64,000 nucleotides of DNA, from assembly GCF_020379485.1 (NCBI RefSeq), contig NC_063436.1, positions 14,277,389 through 14,341,388 of the forward strand. Direction: 5' to 3'. This DNA comes from Brassica napus (taxonomy: Eukaryota; Streptophyta; Magnoliopsida; Brassicales; Brassicaceae). Positions 1 through 11,035 of the stretch are shown one piece after another (positions within the stretch are counted from its first letter, which is position 1; each line of letters begins with the position of its first letter). Both the position numbers and the translations under genes were made by a program. The notes beneath the pieces were generated by a model, which saw nothing but the letters and a program-made list of their open reading frames with translations, was not told the DNA's origin and ran no database searches.

Positions 1-1479
1 CTTCCCTGGAGTACCAAAGAGTTATGTCCCGACTAAAATTTTCTATGTCTGTAACATCGGTTTTGAAAGCATTTGATTTTTTTTAAACTTCAAACCGGGT
101 TCAATTTGGGATCTTAGGTTTGTTTAAAATTTGTTATCAGTAGAACCTTTTTTACTTACCCAGTCAAACACTTTTAACAGCGAAGATATTTAATTATTTT
201 TTCATATAGGGTTATAAAGAATTTAAAACATTTAGTATGTAATGATAGCTAACTAAATTATCATACTTTTTTATAAAAAGATAAATTATCATACTTATTA
301 CCTATATCTCTATAAAGCCAACAAAAAGTTATACTACTAGTACTAGTTAAAGAAGTTAGAGCGATGAAACAAGATGCTCGTATATGAACCTGGGGGCGAT
401 ACCACGACGCAAAGAACCCTTTCACGATGCAACTGGTCCTCGAGAACCAATAAAGAGAAACTCCACCGCCTCAAAATATCTAATAGCTTACGATAGTATC
501 ATCAGTTTATGTTGTCTTTATAACATCTCATCATTTTATATTGTTATTCTTTTGTTGTCATATTGACATATTGTTAAATTTTCGTTTTTTTTTTAATTTT
601 ATAATGTTATTCTATACCATAGAATTAAAATTCAGCGCTGTAAGTAGAGACTTCAACCAATGGCATCTTGAAATGCTAAAACACATTCAATATACTCTGG
701 CTCACTTTCCTACTTCACCCAGGTCTATATGTAGATTTGCTTCGATCATCAACCCTTAACATACTATTCTTCTTTTTTGGTCACTATTCTATTTTTTATA
801 AGATCGTAAAACAACTAATCTTGTTACCGTTTTCGTTTAGGGTCTTATAATTAACAAATTTAATCATAAAAATATTGTGACAAAAGAAAAGAAAAAAATA
901 TTAATCAGATTATTTTGTTAGTAAAAGTGTAGCACTATCAGATTGTTTTATCCACTACACAATAGATGATAGTTTTAGAAGTTTTTTCTCTAAGCTGAAA
1001 AAAATTGTTCCATGTGTAACGTGTATGTTCTAGAATTAATCATCATGGAAATAGTGTTTTAGTTAAAATTGATAGATAAGTTATACATTGCTTTGTAGTT
1101 GTCAATTATGAAGATTAATGAAATTTAAATAATAAAAATACAACTTATAATAAATTATGTAAATCAATAAAAATAATTCATGAAAACTTCAGTATTTTTT
1201 TTGTAAAATATATAGTGTGATAAAGTTGAACTGTATACAAGTATTTTTATAAAGCAGCTAGCACAAGTCAAATTATCCTTTTATATTTTTTTATCGATTA
1301 TAAAATAATTGTTATAATAATATTTATAATTTCTAATAAATAATATTAAAATATTCTATAGTTTATTTTACATATCACATTTATAGCGTAATTAAAGGTG
1401 GTATTTTACTAGTATTAAACAAAAACAAATCTAATTTTGACTAAATAAATCCCAACAAAAAAAGCAAGGCTAATTATGT
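1..1479. other. AT-rich intergenic DNA, no gene recognised
   Basis: No reading frame here looks like a protein. The two short frames between 384 and 759 have no codon bias or recognisable domain. The sequence is AT-rich spacer upstream of the LEA_3 gene. I see no terminal inverted repeats, Helitron ends or RNA gene. Confidence 0.5.
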
Positions 1480-1496
1480 TGTGTCAAAAGCCATAA

Positions 1497-1749
1497 TTGA
1501 CGTGGTCGTCTTTGGGAGGGAAAAGACAATTTCGAAGTTACTTCCTTTCTCTCCAATCGTCGTCGTCCTTCCCTTCTATATAAACCTTCCTCTCCTCTTT
1601 CTCATTTCACATCCCTCAAAGCCATTTCTGAAATCAACATTCTAGTTCGAGAGAGAGAACACAGACGAAAACAAGAAGAAAGTTTCAACCTTTACTGTCT
1701 GTTCTATCTCTATCTCTCTCTCTTTCAAGAAACTACATACTTCGAAAAC
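1497..1749 (+). promoter_or_regulatory. Promoter and 5' leader of the SAG21-like gene
   Basis: A good TATA box (TATATAAA) lies at 1577-1584, about 170 bases before the start codon, followed by a CT/GA-rich leader. At 1497-1505 the sequence TTGACGTGG combines a W-box core (TTGAC) with an ACGTGG core like that of ABA-response elements. SAG21-type genes are known to respond to oxidative stress, ABA and senescence, so these motifs fit; their function is inferred, not shown. Confidence 0.55.
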
Positions 1750-2128
1750 ATGGCTCGTTCTCTCTCTAACGTTAAAATCGTATCTGCTTTCGTCTCTCAA
1801 GAACTCTCCAATGCAATCTTCCGGTAAGTTCTGCTACGCTCTGTTTTCTCTGTTTATACTCTGTTTTTTTCTCGTTATGCTCTGTTTTCTAAACGGTGAC
1901 GTTTTGTGTTCTACCAGACGCGGTTATGCGGCCACTGCGGCGCAAGCGAGCGTTGGTAAAGGTGGAGCCGTTGTTTCGGCGGTGATGAAGAAGAAGGGAG
2001 TGGAAGAATCAACCCAGAAGATAGCTTGGATTCCAGATCCCAAAACCGGTTATTACAGACCGGAAACCGGTTCAAAAGAGATCGACCCAGCTGAGCTACG
2101 AGCAGCTCTCTTGAACAACAAGCAGTGA
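1750..2128 (+). CDS. SAG21: LEA_3 family protein, SAG21/AtLEA5-like
   Basis: Two exons, 1750-1823 and 1918-2128, join in frame (CG|A) to give 94 residues; the Arabidopsis protein is of similar size. The N-terminus, MARSLSNVKIVSAFVSQ, is a basic amphipathic mitochondrial presequence ending near the RRGYAA motif typical of the family. The C-terminal half carries the LEA_3 signature WIPDPKTGYYRPE followed by EIDPAELR. Known members are small, hydrophilic, mitochondrion-associated proteins linked to oxidative stress tolerance and senescence. The 94-bp intron has clean GT-AG ends. The start was chosen because it opens the presequence and lies about 170 bases after a TATA box. Reading straight through the intron gives a false longer N-terminus at 1811. 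The neighbouring DUF538 gene on the opposite strand matches the Arabidopsis At4g02380/At4g02370 order. Confidence 0.93.
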
Positions 2129-3506
2129 TGAATTAACTGAAAAGAAGCTCTGTTTCTGTTAATTATTCGTTGTTGATTTTTAATGTCTTGGGGAATAGGG
2201 TAATGATCCTTTGCCGTGAACCCTGTTTTTGTCTGTCTGCTACGTGCGATTCTGCAATTAATAACATAGAGAAGTCTTTTTGGTTCCTCTACTTTGTAAC
2301 AAAAGGATCGATTGATGTATGAATGATTTCTTCTATAATATAGTTTTTCACTTATTTGCAAGCAAAATTGCAACCTTTCATCTAGCTTAAAATAATTAAC
2401 GTTGATATTGATCATAAAAAAAATTAATCAAGATGGGGGATTAAATTCTTCTTTTTAAATTTATGATTTTTATCGATTGAGATAGAAATGGCAATTGATT
2501 AATCTGTCTATGGATTTTTATCGATTGAGATATAAATCGGTATTAACAAAAAAGGTATAGAACTTGAGTAATAAGATCAGTATCTTGGTGATCAGCAACA
2601 ATCAACATGATCTCGAGTTTGGATGGTTCAATGCTTTGTAGGACCTCAACACTACATGGCAGTAAATTTTAGTTCAGATTCATGTACAACTTTGCGGGGA
2701 AGAAGTTCAATTATTGCATGTGTGTGTCAACTTATATGATTAACCTGAGAGATAACATATTATAAGGAATGTTGTCATAAATTATTGGCGTATAATTTGA
2801 GCAAAGATAATGGTATTGATAGTAAACTATATCAATAACAATTCGATACTACTATAAAATATGAATATACGGTGTTGTTACTTGCATGGATAAAACCGAC
2901 ATAATATTGCCCTGCTAATCTAATTGTTAATATAGCTTAGGCTGCTCAGCAATTGGCACTTGGCAATGCAATTAGCGACAACTACTTGACATAAGCGTCA
3001 TTTTATATTATTGTACTTGATTAACATAGATTAGTTTTAAATTATGTTTTGTACTTTTGGTGTTTCGACCGTTCGTTTATTATATGCTTCGTAGATTAAG
3101 TGTCTGTATTACGTTAGAATACATCTTAACTATATATCTTTGCTTTCATCTAACCACACATTCATCATGATTATAAAATGTTTATTTTTATATTAATTAG
3201 TGAAGATATCTATCTTATTAAAAGAGAATTATCATTTAGAAAACAATTATTATATTTACAAACTATGTCATTAAGTTTTTTGTTTTTATTTTTATTTTCC
3301 ATAAAATGCAGATCAGAATCGTCCGACTAATCAAAATTTGGTTCTTCATATAAATGTTATAACAAAGCAACAGGAACTAAAAATATTTCTTATATATTTG
3401 CAAAGATTGTATTTCATTGACAATATCATATTCAAAAACTAGTACTCCTTATATCAAAAATATACTTTAATTGGAATATATATATATATGTTGACAATAT
3501 CATATT
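2129..3506. other. 3' region of the LEA_3 gene and AT-rich spacer
   Basis: The first 200 bases or so are likely 3' UTR. The rest is AT-rich with no supported reading frame; the minus-strand frame at 2053-2415 is a shadow of the LEA_3 exon. A short direct repeat (GACAATATCATATT) occurs near 3420 and 3493, just outside the left arm of the inverted repeat that follows. Confidence 0.4.
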
Positions 3507-4101
3507 TAAAAATGTGTGTTCCTATATATGTTGCTGAACTATTAGAGTTAGAGTTTAACATCCGAATCACGTATTCACATTATCACACACAAATTCTGTA
3601 ACTTCAGCCTAAAAATAGGTATATATTTACGAGAAAATTGCTAGATCTGATAATTTATGCAATCTTTTTTTTATCAGACGGCTCTGGAGTTTCGATTTTA
3701 TTGATTTTTTATGAATAAAAGAAAAATAAGTATTTGCCGGTATGTGAAGTTGAAGAATTCAAAAGGTCGAAGAAACATAAGACGTGTCCCTGTCTTTCTT
3801 TGAAGAGTCAATTATGCTCAAAGGCGCAGAGACTTCTTGAGAACGACTTATTGAGAGAGGCAACTTGGTACAACGAATCTATCAACATTGAATTTTCTTT
3901 TACTTGACTATAAAATAGACATATAATTGAGTCTTCTCTTTTGCTGCATGTTATTTTATTCTTAGGAGATAGGTTGTTTGTTAATTCGTATCCAATCATT
4001 TTATATATACAGAATTTGTGTGTGATAATGTGAATACGTGATTCGGATGTTAAACTCTAACTCTAATAGTTCAGCAACATATATAGGAACACACATTTTT
4101 A
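3507..4101. repeat. Perfect 94-bp inverted repeat with 407-bp spacer
   Basis: Bases 3507-3600 and 4008-4101 are exact reverse complements by base-by-base comparison, with no mismatch. The 407-bp spacer holds a 63-codon minus-strand frame (3808-3999) with no family resemblance. The arms could be the terminal repeats of a foldback or MULE-type element, or a recent snap-back duplication. I found no convincing target-site duplication outside the arms. Perfect identity in otherwise decayed AT-rich sequence suggests recent origin or gene conversion between arms. Confidence 0.85.
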
Positions 4102-5188
4102 TTTATTTACTCCTTATACTTCAAATATAAGTTTTCGCACATGTTTATAGAGTAAACATTGGATGATCCTTAATCCCTGTGATTTGTATATAGTTTGCGA
4201 TACTAAGATAACAAAATCTGGCAAAACTAAACCTGCCTCTGTTCTAATATGTAACCTTATAAAGTATGTTAGGTATATAACTTTACAGTATCATGCATTG
4301 AAATAAAAAGAATACAAACGAAAAAAAGAATTCTGGCAATGGCAGAGTCAGAGTTCAAGGCTGCTAGCACCTTTTTTGGCTCAACGTCAACTTATAATTT
4401 ACCATAACATAATTACAAGGTTTTTGACTCAAAAGATTTTAAACCACATAGATAATAAAACGATCTAATATTAACTATGCATGTCTGTGAAACCTACGTT
4501 ATCTAATCAAACTTCATTGTTTATCCAGGAAGGCTTCTAGCAGCTTTTAAACTCAGGAAGGCTTCTAGCACCTTTGAACTCTTGATAGAGCTATATCTCA
4601 CATAATTTATTTTGGAAAATATAGTTCTTGTATTATGTCTAGTTTTTAGGATTTCTTTTGTTACTGAATGATTAAATGCATATATTGTTGGATACCAAAT
4701 TTACCGCGTTTAATCTGGATAAGCCACATTGTCAATTAACCTCTCATATTGATCAATCGGTGCAAGCAGAAGCTCAATTATTGTTCTTAGAAAACCTCTA
4801 AAACTATACTAGAAGATCCACAAAATACTCAAATTTGGCCATCATAAAACTTGGATATGATAGCGATCGTGAATATCGAATCATCTTTTACAGCATCACC
4901 AAACTAATTCTATTTTTTTTCTACAATAAAATAATTTTATTATAGAATTAAATTTATTCCAATAATCGCTTCTATTGGTATATTCACAATATGATCAGCC
5001 ATTGCTATTTTGCTAGAGATGACTTTCATTCGTTATTTAGTTGCTTGCATTATTCGTTTTGATAATGACCTAAAGAATACGTTGCCTCCAACGTAACTCC
5101 CTTATTTAGTCAAAGATTCACGGTGGAAAACAAACAAATTGTGTTTTTTTTCTTTGTATAAGGTATTATTGGTTACTATTAGTAATCC
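4102..5188. other. AT-rich spacer, nothing recognised
   Basis: No coding frame or structured repeat is supported. A 20-base stretch ending in GGCTTCTAGCA is repeated in tandem near 4525-4575 with slight variation. Confidence 0.35.
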
Positions 5189-6160
5189 GTGAGCTTTTCC
5201 TTTTTTTTTCTTTTCCCAAATTGTTTTTATTGATTAAAAGGGCCAAGCCCACGGCCAAAGCCCACAAACAAAAAGCCCACTAGCACGAGGGGCAACTTAC
5301 AACAAAGGCCGAGGCCCAAAATGAAAAAACCGGCCCAACAGACCCAAATACACGCTATCGGACGGTTTGCGCTAGAGGCCCACCAAGGAGACAGGCTGGA
5401 CACGTGTAAACATCTGGAGAGTCTGCACGCCACGCGTCGTCCGCCTCAACTCGATCTCCGCCTCACCGCACAACCGCCGAAACCAGCCACCGACACCCAC
5501 TTTTCACCGGAGCTCCGATACTGCAGAGCCTCCGCGTCACCATAGCTCTTCACGGCCGCTCTGTCTTCACGCCAGAGAGATCGTCGTTCTAACGAGATCT
5601 CCATCCGACTCTGAATCACCAAAAACCCTAGATAGGCGCGCCGCGAACCACCGCTCTCTCGTCTTGACTATCGTCGCCGTCGCCAGGCATCTCGTCCTCG
5701 ACGACCCACGAACTCAGACTCGAACTACACGAAACCAGTAACTACATCCCAGAAAATTAGGGCTTCAACACGACGGCGAAGATCTTTGTGAGCTTCCTCA
5801 CTCCGTTATTCATAAGCCGGTAAAGAAGGAGCTGAAGAAGCCTCGCTTCCCGGAAGCTAGAGCGGCGTCGGTGGATCTGAGATAGCCTCCACCCCCCGCA
5901 GACAGACCGGCGTCGATGAATCTAGAGAAGCCTCCATCGCCCGGAGAAACACAATTCGAACCAACAAAAACTCCGTCTCCTCCGAGGCTCTCCAAACGGC
6001 GCGTCTTCACTCCAAAACCGAGCACCGAGAAAGTCAGTTGCGGTATCAGAGCTTCGACAAGGCGTCCGTTGATGACACTTCGGAAACAAGGCGGAGAGAA
6101 ACTAAATTGCTGCATAAAAGAGTGCTCCGGCGACGGCACGGACGCAGGAGAAAACATACA
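5189..6160 (-). mobile_element. GC-rich retroposon-like island (Sadhu/LINE-like?)
   Basis: Base composition changes sharply to GC-rich coding-like sequence between about 5240 and 6140. Read on the minus strand, it ends with AATCAATAAAAACAATTTG (polyadenylation-like AATAAA) followed by an A-rich tail (plus-strand T-run 5197-5215). A minus-strand frame at 5810-6157 codes for 115 residues with Gly/Phe/Ser-rich, low-complexity content and no known domain. This looks like a retroposed transcript, comparable to non-autonomous retroposons of Brassicaceae. I could not find a flanking target duplication, so the ends are approximate and the class is a guess. Confidence 0.4.
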
Positions 6161-6549
6161 AATATGTTATTTTTTACGTCATCAAGAACCATTTCCAGTT
6201 AATTTCAAAACATTTTCTTCTATCTAAGGCCATTCATTTCGACTCTCAAGAACTCGAGACAGAACCCGTTTTGGACATAACAAAGTGAAACATTGGCTTT
6301 GAATATCTAAATCTCTAAGAATTGGACGCCAAATCATCTTTGTGAATTGTTAAATTTTCTTACGAAATTGTCTATAACTTCCAAAGTTAGCCTCACACTA
6401 CCGGTTTTTAGATGTATTAATTATTTGGCACATTCAATTTATTGTCTTTCCAGAAGCATTGGCCTCAATATATTTTTCTTAATGCCAATAAAAAAATATT
6501 AATATAATTAATAAGAGATTTTGGTGGATATCTTTAATTGTGATCTTTA

Positions 6550-6757
6550 GACATGATTAACCTAGGTTTTTAAGATGGAATTCTTAGCTTTTAACTAAGA
6601 AAAACTAAAAACCGTCTCTTAAATAAGAAATATCGACGTAAAAAAAAAATAAAAAAATAAAAGATATAAGAACCGATTCCGAAAAGTGTAAAAAAATACA
6701 AAAGTGTCAAATGATGAGTTAAGAACCTCAAATCAAGAGTCCGGGTTAATCATGCTC
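6550..6757. mobile_element. PIF/Harbinger-like MITE
   Basis: The left end, GACATGATTAACC at 6550, matches the reverse complement of the right end, GAGCATGATTAACCCGG ending at 6757. The subterminal sequences also match loosely (TTTTTAAGATGGAATTCTTAG against the other arm). The GAGCAT-type end is shared with the elements at 17455 and 33797. The left flank is TTA as expected for Harbinger, but the right flank is AAG, so the target duplication has decayed or the boundary is off. Confidence 0.5.
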
Positions 6758-7591
6758 AAGATTTTTTTTGGGGAAACGTTGACCTCGACACCAAAACTGC
6801 AAGAACCTGTATGGTTAGTAACAATTTAGGAGGATTGGGTTCAAGCACCAAAGACCCGGAAACTGAAACTGACTTTTTCGACCCGTGGCCGGTTCAGTTG
6901 AGATCTCCCATCAACTAGAAAAACCTTTTCCCCTCAAAAGCCACATGAAGAAGAACAAGAAGAAGCTATATAAAGTCTCCATAAAATTGTGAATTGTGAC
7001 CATCAGTTTAACATGTAATCGAATTAGTGTGTACAAATAGGTGTGACGTGGTAACGCACTGATACAGTTAACTCAATGGTAATGAAGTATATAACACACT
7101 GATCCTCAACACAATGGTGTGAAGTGAAGAAACCAGAGTTAGTCTCTGAAGAAACATGTCCTTGTTCATCCTCAAATAGAAGAGTTCATCATCCCCAATC
7201 AGTAACTTAAATATCAAATACCTACAAGTAAATTATTTTTCCACCAAATCCATTCAAACCAATCACATAAACTAGACTGATACCACTCCAAAAAGTAAAA
7301 GAAAACAGCAGCTTAACTATACCTCTCAGCTCATTCAGACCAGATCACCAAAGAAGAAAACCAAAAGGAACACAAAAGCAAAGAGAGCAAACCAAAAGAC
7401 ATCAAATTTCATGCAACATTCACCATTTCAGATAATAAATCATCCAAAATCCACAATTCGATTGTCACGTCACAATGTCCATTACATAACTTTGGATCCC
7501 ATAAATATAAGTTTTTAATTCCTCAACCAAAGGCAAGAACAGATCTTATTGGACAACAGATTCGATTCAGACAACTAAAGACTCAATCTTT
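6758..7591. other. Intergenic DNA and probable 3' UTR of the DUF538 gene
   Basis: No protein-coding frame is supported. The last few hundred bases before 7592 probably hold the 3' UTR and polyadenylation region of the minus-strand DUF538 gene. Small near-repeats (AACGCACTGATACAGTTAAC and AACACACTGATCCTCAACAC) lie around 7050-7110. Confidence 0.35.
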
Positions 7592-8086
7592 TCATGACGA
7601 AGACACAAAAGGGAAGCTTCTATCAAACTTGTCGGAACTCAATTCCTCACACTCAAACCCACACCCACACTGAGGCGACTCCAGAAACTCCTCGATATCG
7701 AAATTCGCCGACGTGATCCCAACGGAAAACGCCATCTCCTCTCCCTTCCTAACGACCTCGACGATGTTGAGCCACAAGAAGAGGACTTTCACCTTGATGC
7801 CGCTCAGCTTCGTGAGCTTGTTCTCGGAGATGTAGCCGCTGATCGTCGATTTGTAGTTCAACTGGTACGAGCCCACGAGGGAGAAGCTGCACGAGCCGTT
7901 GAAGTAGGCGTGGAACTTGCCTGTTGACGTGTCGAGATCGTAAGCGACGACTCCTTTTGGGAGGATTCCGACGGGGAAGTTGTAGCTCTGGAGGAGGGAG
8001 TACGCCGTCGGGGAGTCTGATTCGGCGGTTGCGGTGGTGAGGAGGAGGAGGAGGAAGGCGGCGATTAGGATCGGGAGACGTGACAT
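7592..8086 (-). CDS. DUF538 family secreted protein
   Basis: A single exon coding for 164 residues. It opens with a signal peptide (MSRLPILIAAFLLLLLTTATA). The body has the DUF538 pattern: a YSLLQSYNFPVGILPKGV stretch, then FHAYFNGSCSFSLVGSYQL, then a C-terminal region with several cysteines (CGCGFECEE). DUF538 is a plant-specific beta-rich domain of uncertain biochemical role, sometimes associated with stress responses and pectin-related activity. An upstream in-frame extension reaches 8275, but it lacks codon bias and would bury the signal peptide, so I chose the ATG at 8086. Position and orientation match At4g02370, the neighbour of SAG21. The size is near the family norm and nothing is broken. 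Confidence 0.9.
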   Translation of the reverse strand: MSRLPILIAAFLLLLLTTATAESDSPTAYSLLQSYNFPVGILPKGVVAYDLDTSTGKFHAYFNGSCSFSLVGSYQLNYKSTISGYISENKLTKLSGIKVKVLFLWLNIVEVVRKGEEMAFSVGITSANFDIEEFLESPQCGCGFECEELSSDKFDRSFPFVSSS

Positions 8087-8563
8087 TTTTGGGTTCACGG
8101 AAGATTTGATTTTTCGTTCGGGGAGACTTTTGCGATTGTTGAAAATATCTTTCTGTTCGGAAGAGAACGATGTCGTTTTAAGGAGACAACTGGATACACG
8201 TGACCATCTGTTGGATTTGGTGATGAGAGTAATTATCTCTCTACCGGTACTGGATAACGTTGATATCATTTGCAAATAAGACCTCTATATCAGAAAAAGA
8301 CAAAACAAAATTGCACATGACTTGATCAAATTATTATTGTTCGTGAAAATATATGTAAGAAAGTAAGACATTGTCAGAAAATATGTAAAAAAGATTTTTT
8401 ATTTTTTTCTTTAAACATGATCATCAAACTCTAAAATTCAGTATGCAGAAGCTCAATTGACATAAAGAAACTAAATCATATACACATTGTTAATGAGTTA
8501 TTAATTAACTAATACTCACAAAATTAACATAAAGAAGAAACTAAATCATATACACAGTGTTAA
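8087..8563. other. Upstream region of the DUF538 gene
   Basis: This holds the leader and promoter of the minus-strand gene. From 8455 to 8560 a unit containing AAACTAAATCATATACACA with flanking bases is repeated twice about 70 bases apart, next to the Helitron insertion point. Confidence 0.35.
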
Positions 8564-8859
8564 TCAACATTATAATGAGCCAGTTTCAAGGCTCCTAAAG
8601 GTGTCCACGTCAGCGGTTCCTTTATATTTGTGGGTCCCATGTCCGGTTTGGTTATCACGTTTTGTTTAGTTATTAAATACATATGATTTACTGTCCGGTT
8701 TGGTTATCACATAGATATGATGAAGACGATACGTTTGGTTCTGTTGTTCTTCTCATTTACATAAAGTCACTCTGATATTTTTGATTCCGTCTCTTTCCTT
8801 ATATCGCCAATCGGGAACAAGATCGAGATTGAAAAAAAAAATCATGAGAAAAAAAAGAC

Positions 8860-9290
8860 ATGGTTGTGACCAGTCGTAGCTCTTCATCTTCCAGACGTTT
8901 CTGTTCTTCTTCTTCTTCATCTCTTGAACCGTCTTCATCATCTCCACTCTTTACCAAGCGATCTAAGGTCAAGATCGATACCGCTATTGAATATGTACGT
9001 TAGTTCTTGTCCGAATCTGAGTTTCTTTTACTTTTGGTTTCAAATCAGTTTTTTTTATAACGTAGGCGACGGTGGAAACGGCGAGCGAGGTTCCATTGAT
9101 AATCAAGGACCGGTTTCGGATCCTGGATCGGAATCTGGAGAGCTGGAGCTTGGATCCTCTTATCCGCAAGATATGGATGCCGAGAAGCCGATGTCTGTGA
9201 TGGAGATCTCTCTTGAAGCCGACACCAACCCTGAAACTGATGTCTTGCCGACACCTACAATACCAGGTTTGGTGGTCTGTCTCACGATTT
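8860..9290 (+). pseudogene. AAA-type ATPase N-terminal fragment (At4g02480-like)
   Basis: The first exon (8860 to about 8992) encodes MVVTSRSSSSSRRFC followed by a Ser-rich stretch and TKRSKVKID, the N-terminal style of the large nuclear AAA-ATPases At4g02480/At1g02890. A donor (GTACGT) follows. The next exon begins near 9066 and encodes IDNQGPVSDPGSESGELELG and AEKPMSV, again matching that family's disordered N-terminus. A one-base deletion near 9093-9095 (GTTCCATTGAT) breaks the frame between the two parts. The FHA-like and ATPase domains are absent, so no function is expected. The family assignment rests on remembered sequence and should be confirmed by search. Confidence 0.6.
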
Positions 9291-9394
9291 TGTCTGATTA
9301 ACCAGTGATCAGTTACAGAAGAGGGGAAAGCAGTGACATGGAAAGTAACGGTAGAAAAAATGATAAGTTCTACTTCGCAGAGATCAGTGAGCGT

Positions 9395-11035
9395 TCTTCC
9401 GAGTAGGCTCAAACCGTGTTGGAGAAAATCTACAGCAAGCACAAATGTCCTCCCATAAACGACGAGTCGAGGCAGAGACTTCCTTCGATCCCTGCGGAGT
9501 TAGCTTTCGATTTGCTCAAGAAAGCTTTTAATTCCGGGTGATGTCCAACCTCGACCGCTTCGTCCTCTCTAAGCTTACGATTACTATTTCAAGCTCTCCG
9601 GCAAAGCCTCAAGGTAAAGTATCAAAAGCAGAGTCTTTCTATTGTATCATTTGTAATTGACTGTGATTGTTGCTCTGATTGTAGAAGAGATATCTGTTGT
9701 TTCTTTGAGAATACAAAGCTATGGTGAATCTCTGCACATTCTTCCTCAGCTCTTAGCTTTGAGTGAACTTGAGTTTAACAAGGCATTCCTGGGTATGTGT
9801 TTGTGCCTGCAAGTTTTCTACTTTTCTTGTCATCAGTTTAATCTATTTTAAGTGATTAGTTGTGGTAAGAGTTACCTTTTTGATGTTAAACATGAAAAAT
9901 TTGGGTCAGGTTAAAATAACTGCCGAAGAGATCCAAGGATGGAAGGATTTGTCTATAGTTGCATTTGAAGTTGCGGTTTGGGAACACTTGGGAAAGGATT
10001 ATTGTTCCCCAACTGACCGTAGATTGGTATGTCTGCCTGATTTTGAGTTCTATTTGGTGGATTGACAACAAAAGTCTACTACATGCATATTTTTCACTGT
10101 GGGGTCTTACATGCTTCTTCTGTTTCTTCAGTCACTCGATTGGGACACTGGCAAGACTCATCATTACTACCAGTGTCATGTAGCTTCAGATGGAAGTTAC
10201 ACGTTCAAGGTTCATTTCACTACTCTTCAACTCTTATATTTTGTGTTTGCATATATTCCCATGTTGCATGTGTACTTTTGTGTTGAAGCAATTCTTTTGC
10301 AAGTTTCTATCTTATGGCTATTACACATAGTAGCTTGGTGAGGACAATAGAGTCCTTGACTCGATGTGCTTGTAGACAGTGTTTTGACAGGGACTTCTTC
10401 TTGTCTCTTGAACCCGTTGGAACATACTTGCAAAAGGTCTTGGGTGATGATAATGTTTTGACGGTCGTATTTGAGGATCTCCAGAAAAATTCGTCAACTT
10501 GTAGTATAGACCCTTACTCTGCATACAAAAGGATTGCCAAGAATGGTATCAAGATTGGGTTACGCCGTTATCAATTGTTTGGTGGGTCTCTTTCCTCTCT
10601 ATTTTCTGTTCATGTCACAACACATACTACACTTCTTCGTTGTTAAATATTCTTTATTCTGGTGAATAGTTTTCAAAGATGGTGGAAAAGAAAAAAATAA
10701 GAAAGACTTTTCTACAACAGGAGTTAAATGCTACTTTATACGCACAGACTCCACATCTGCGAATGATCCAAGAAGTTCTTACATTTTTTTGGGAAGTCAA
10801 TTTATGAAGCTCGCATGCATTTTATGCACGTGCACACATTGCCATCTTCAGACAACTACATGGTAAGGTACTTCAGTTTCTTCTCTACGTCTATTTGATA
10901 ACTTTTTCTTTTTAATTTGAGTCCCTGTGTGTTTTTGTTGATGCTTCAGGTTTTCTTTGATTCTGTCAAAGACTAAGAAGCTTGAAGTTGACATGACTGG
11001 ATAACCTTCGAGATTATTGATGATATTCACTGCCA
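9395..11035 (+). pseudogene. RDR3/4/5-like RNA-dependent RNA polymerase N-terminal fragment
   Basis: Exon-like blocks in order resemble the N-terminal half of the gamma-clade plant RNA polymerases (RDR3, RDR4, RDR5). They are EKIYSKHKCPPINDESRQRL with PSIPAELAFDLLKKAF near 9418-9530; LALSELEFNKAFL near 9750; ITAEEIQGWKDL near 9920; SLDWDTGKTHHYYQCHV near 10134; YLQKVLGDDNVLTVVFEDL near 10420; GIKIGLRRYQLF near 10545; then FKDGGKEKNKKDFST, VKCYFIRTDSTSANDPRSS and EARMHFMHVHTLPSSDNYMV from 10674 to 10865; and FSLILSKTKKLEVDMTG near 10953. GT-AG introns separate several blocks. Stop codons interrupt several blocks, including TAA after KKAF at about 9530 and TAA after DMTG near 11001. The catalytic core with the DxDGD motif is missing. 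The fragment cannot make an active polymerase but could yield RNA matching the parent genes. Confidence 0.7.

Noticed and set aside
384..759. Two overlapping plus-strand open frames
   Set aside because: Low-complexity, Phe/Leu-rich translations from AT-rich DNA, with no domain, splice context or promoter.
3442..4135. Stowaway-like ACTCCTTATA motifs on both sides of the inverted repeat
   Set aside because: Both lie in the same orientation instead of inverted and lack the mirrored internal motif, so they do not bound a MITE.
5321..5545. Plus-strand frame with Pro/Arg/His-rich product
   Set aside because: It is the antisense of the GC-rich retroposon-like island; the A-rich tail indicates the minus strand is the transcribed one.
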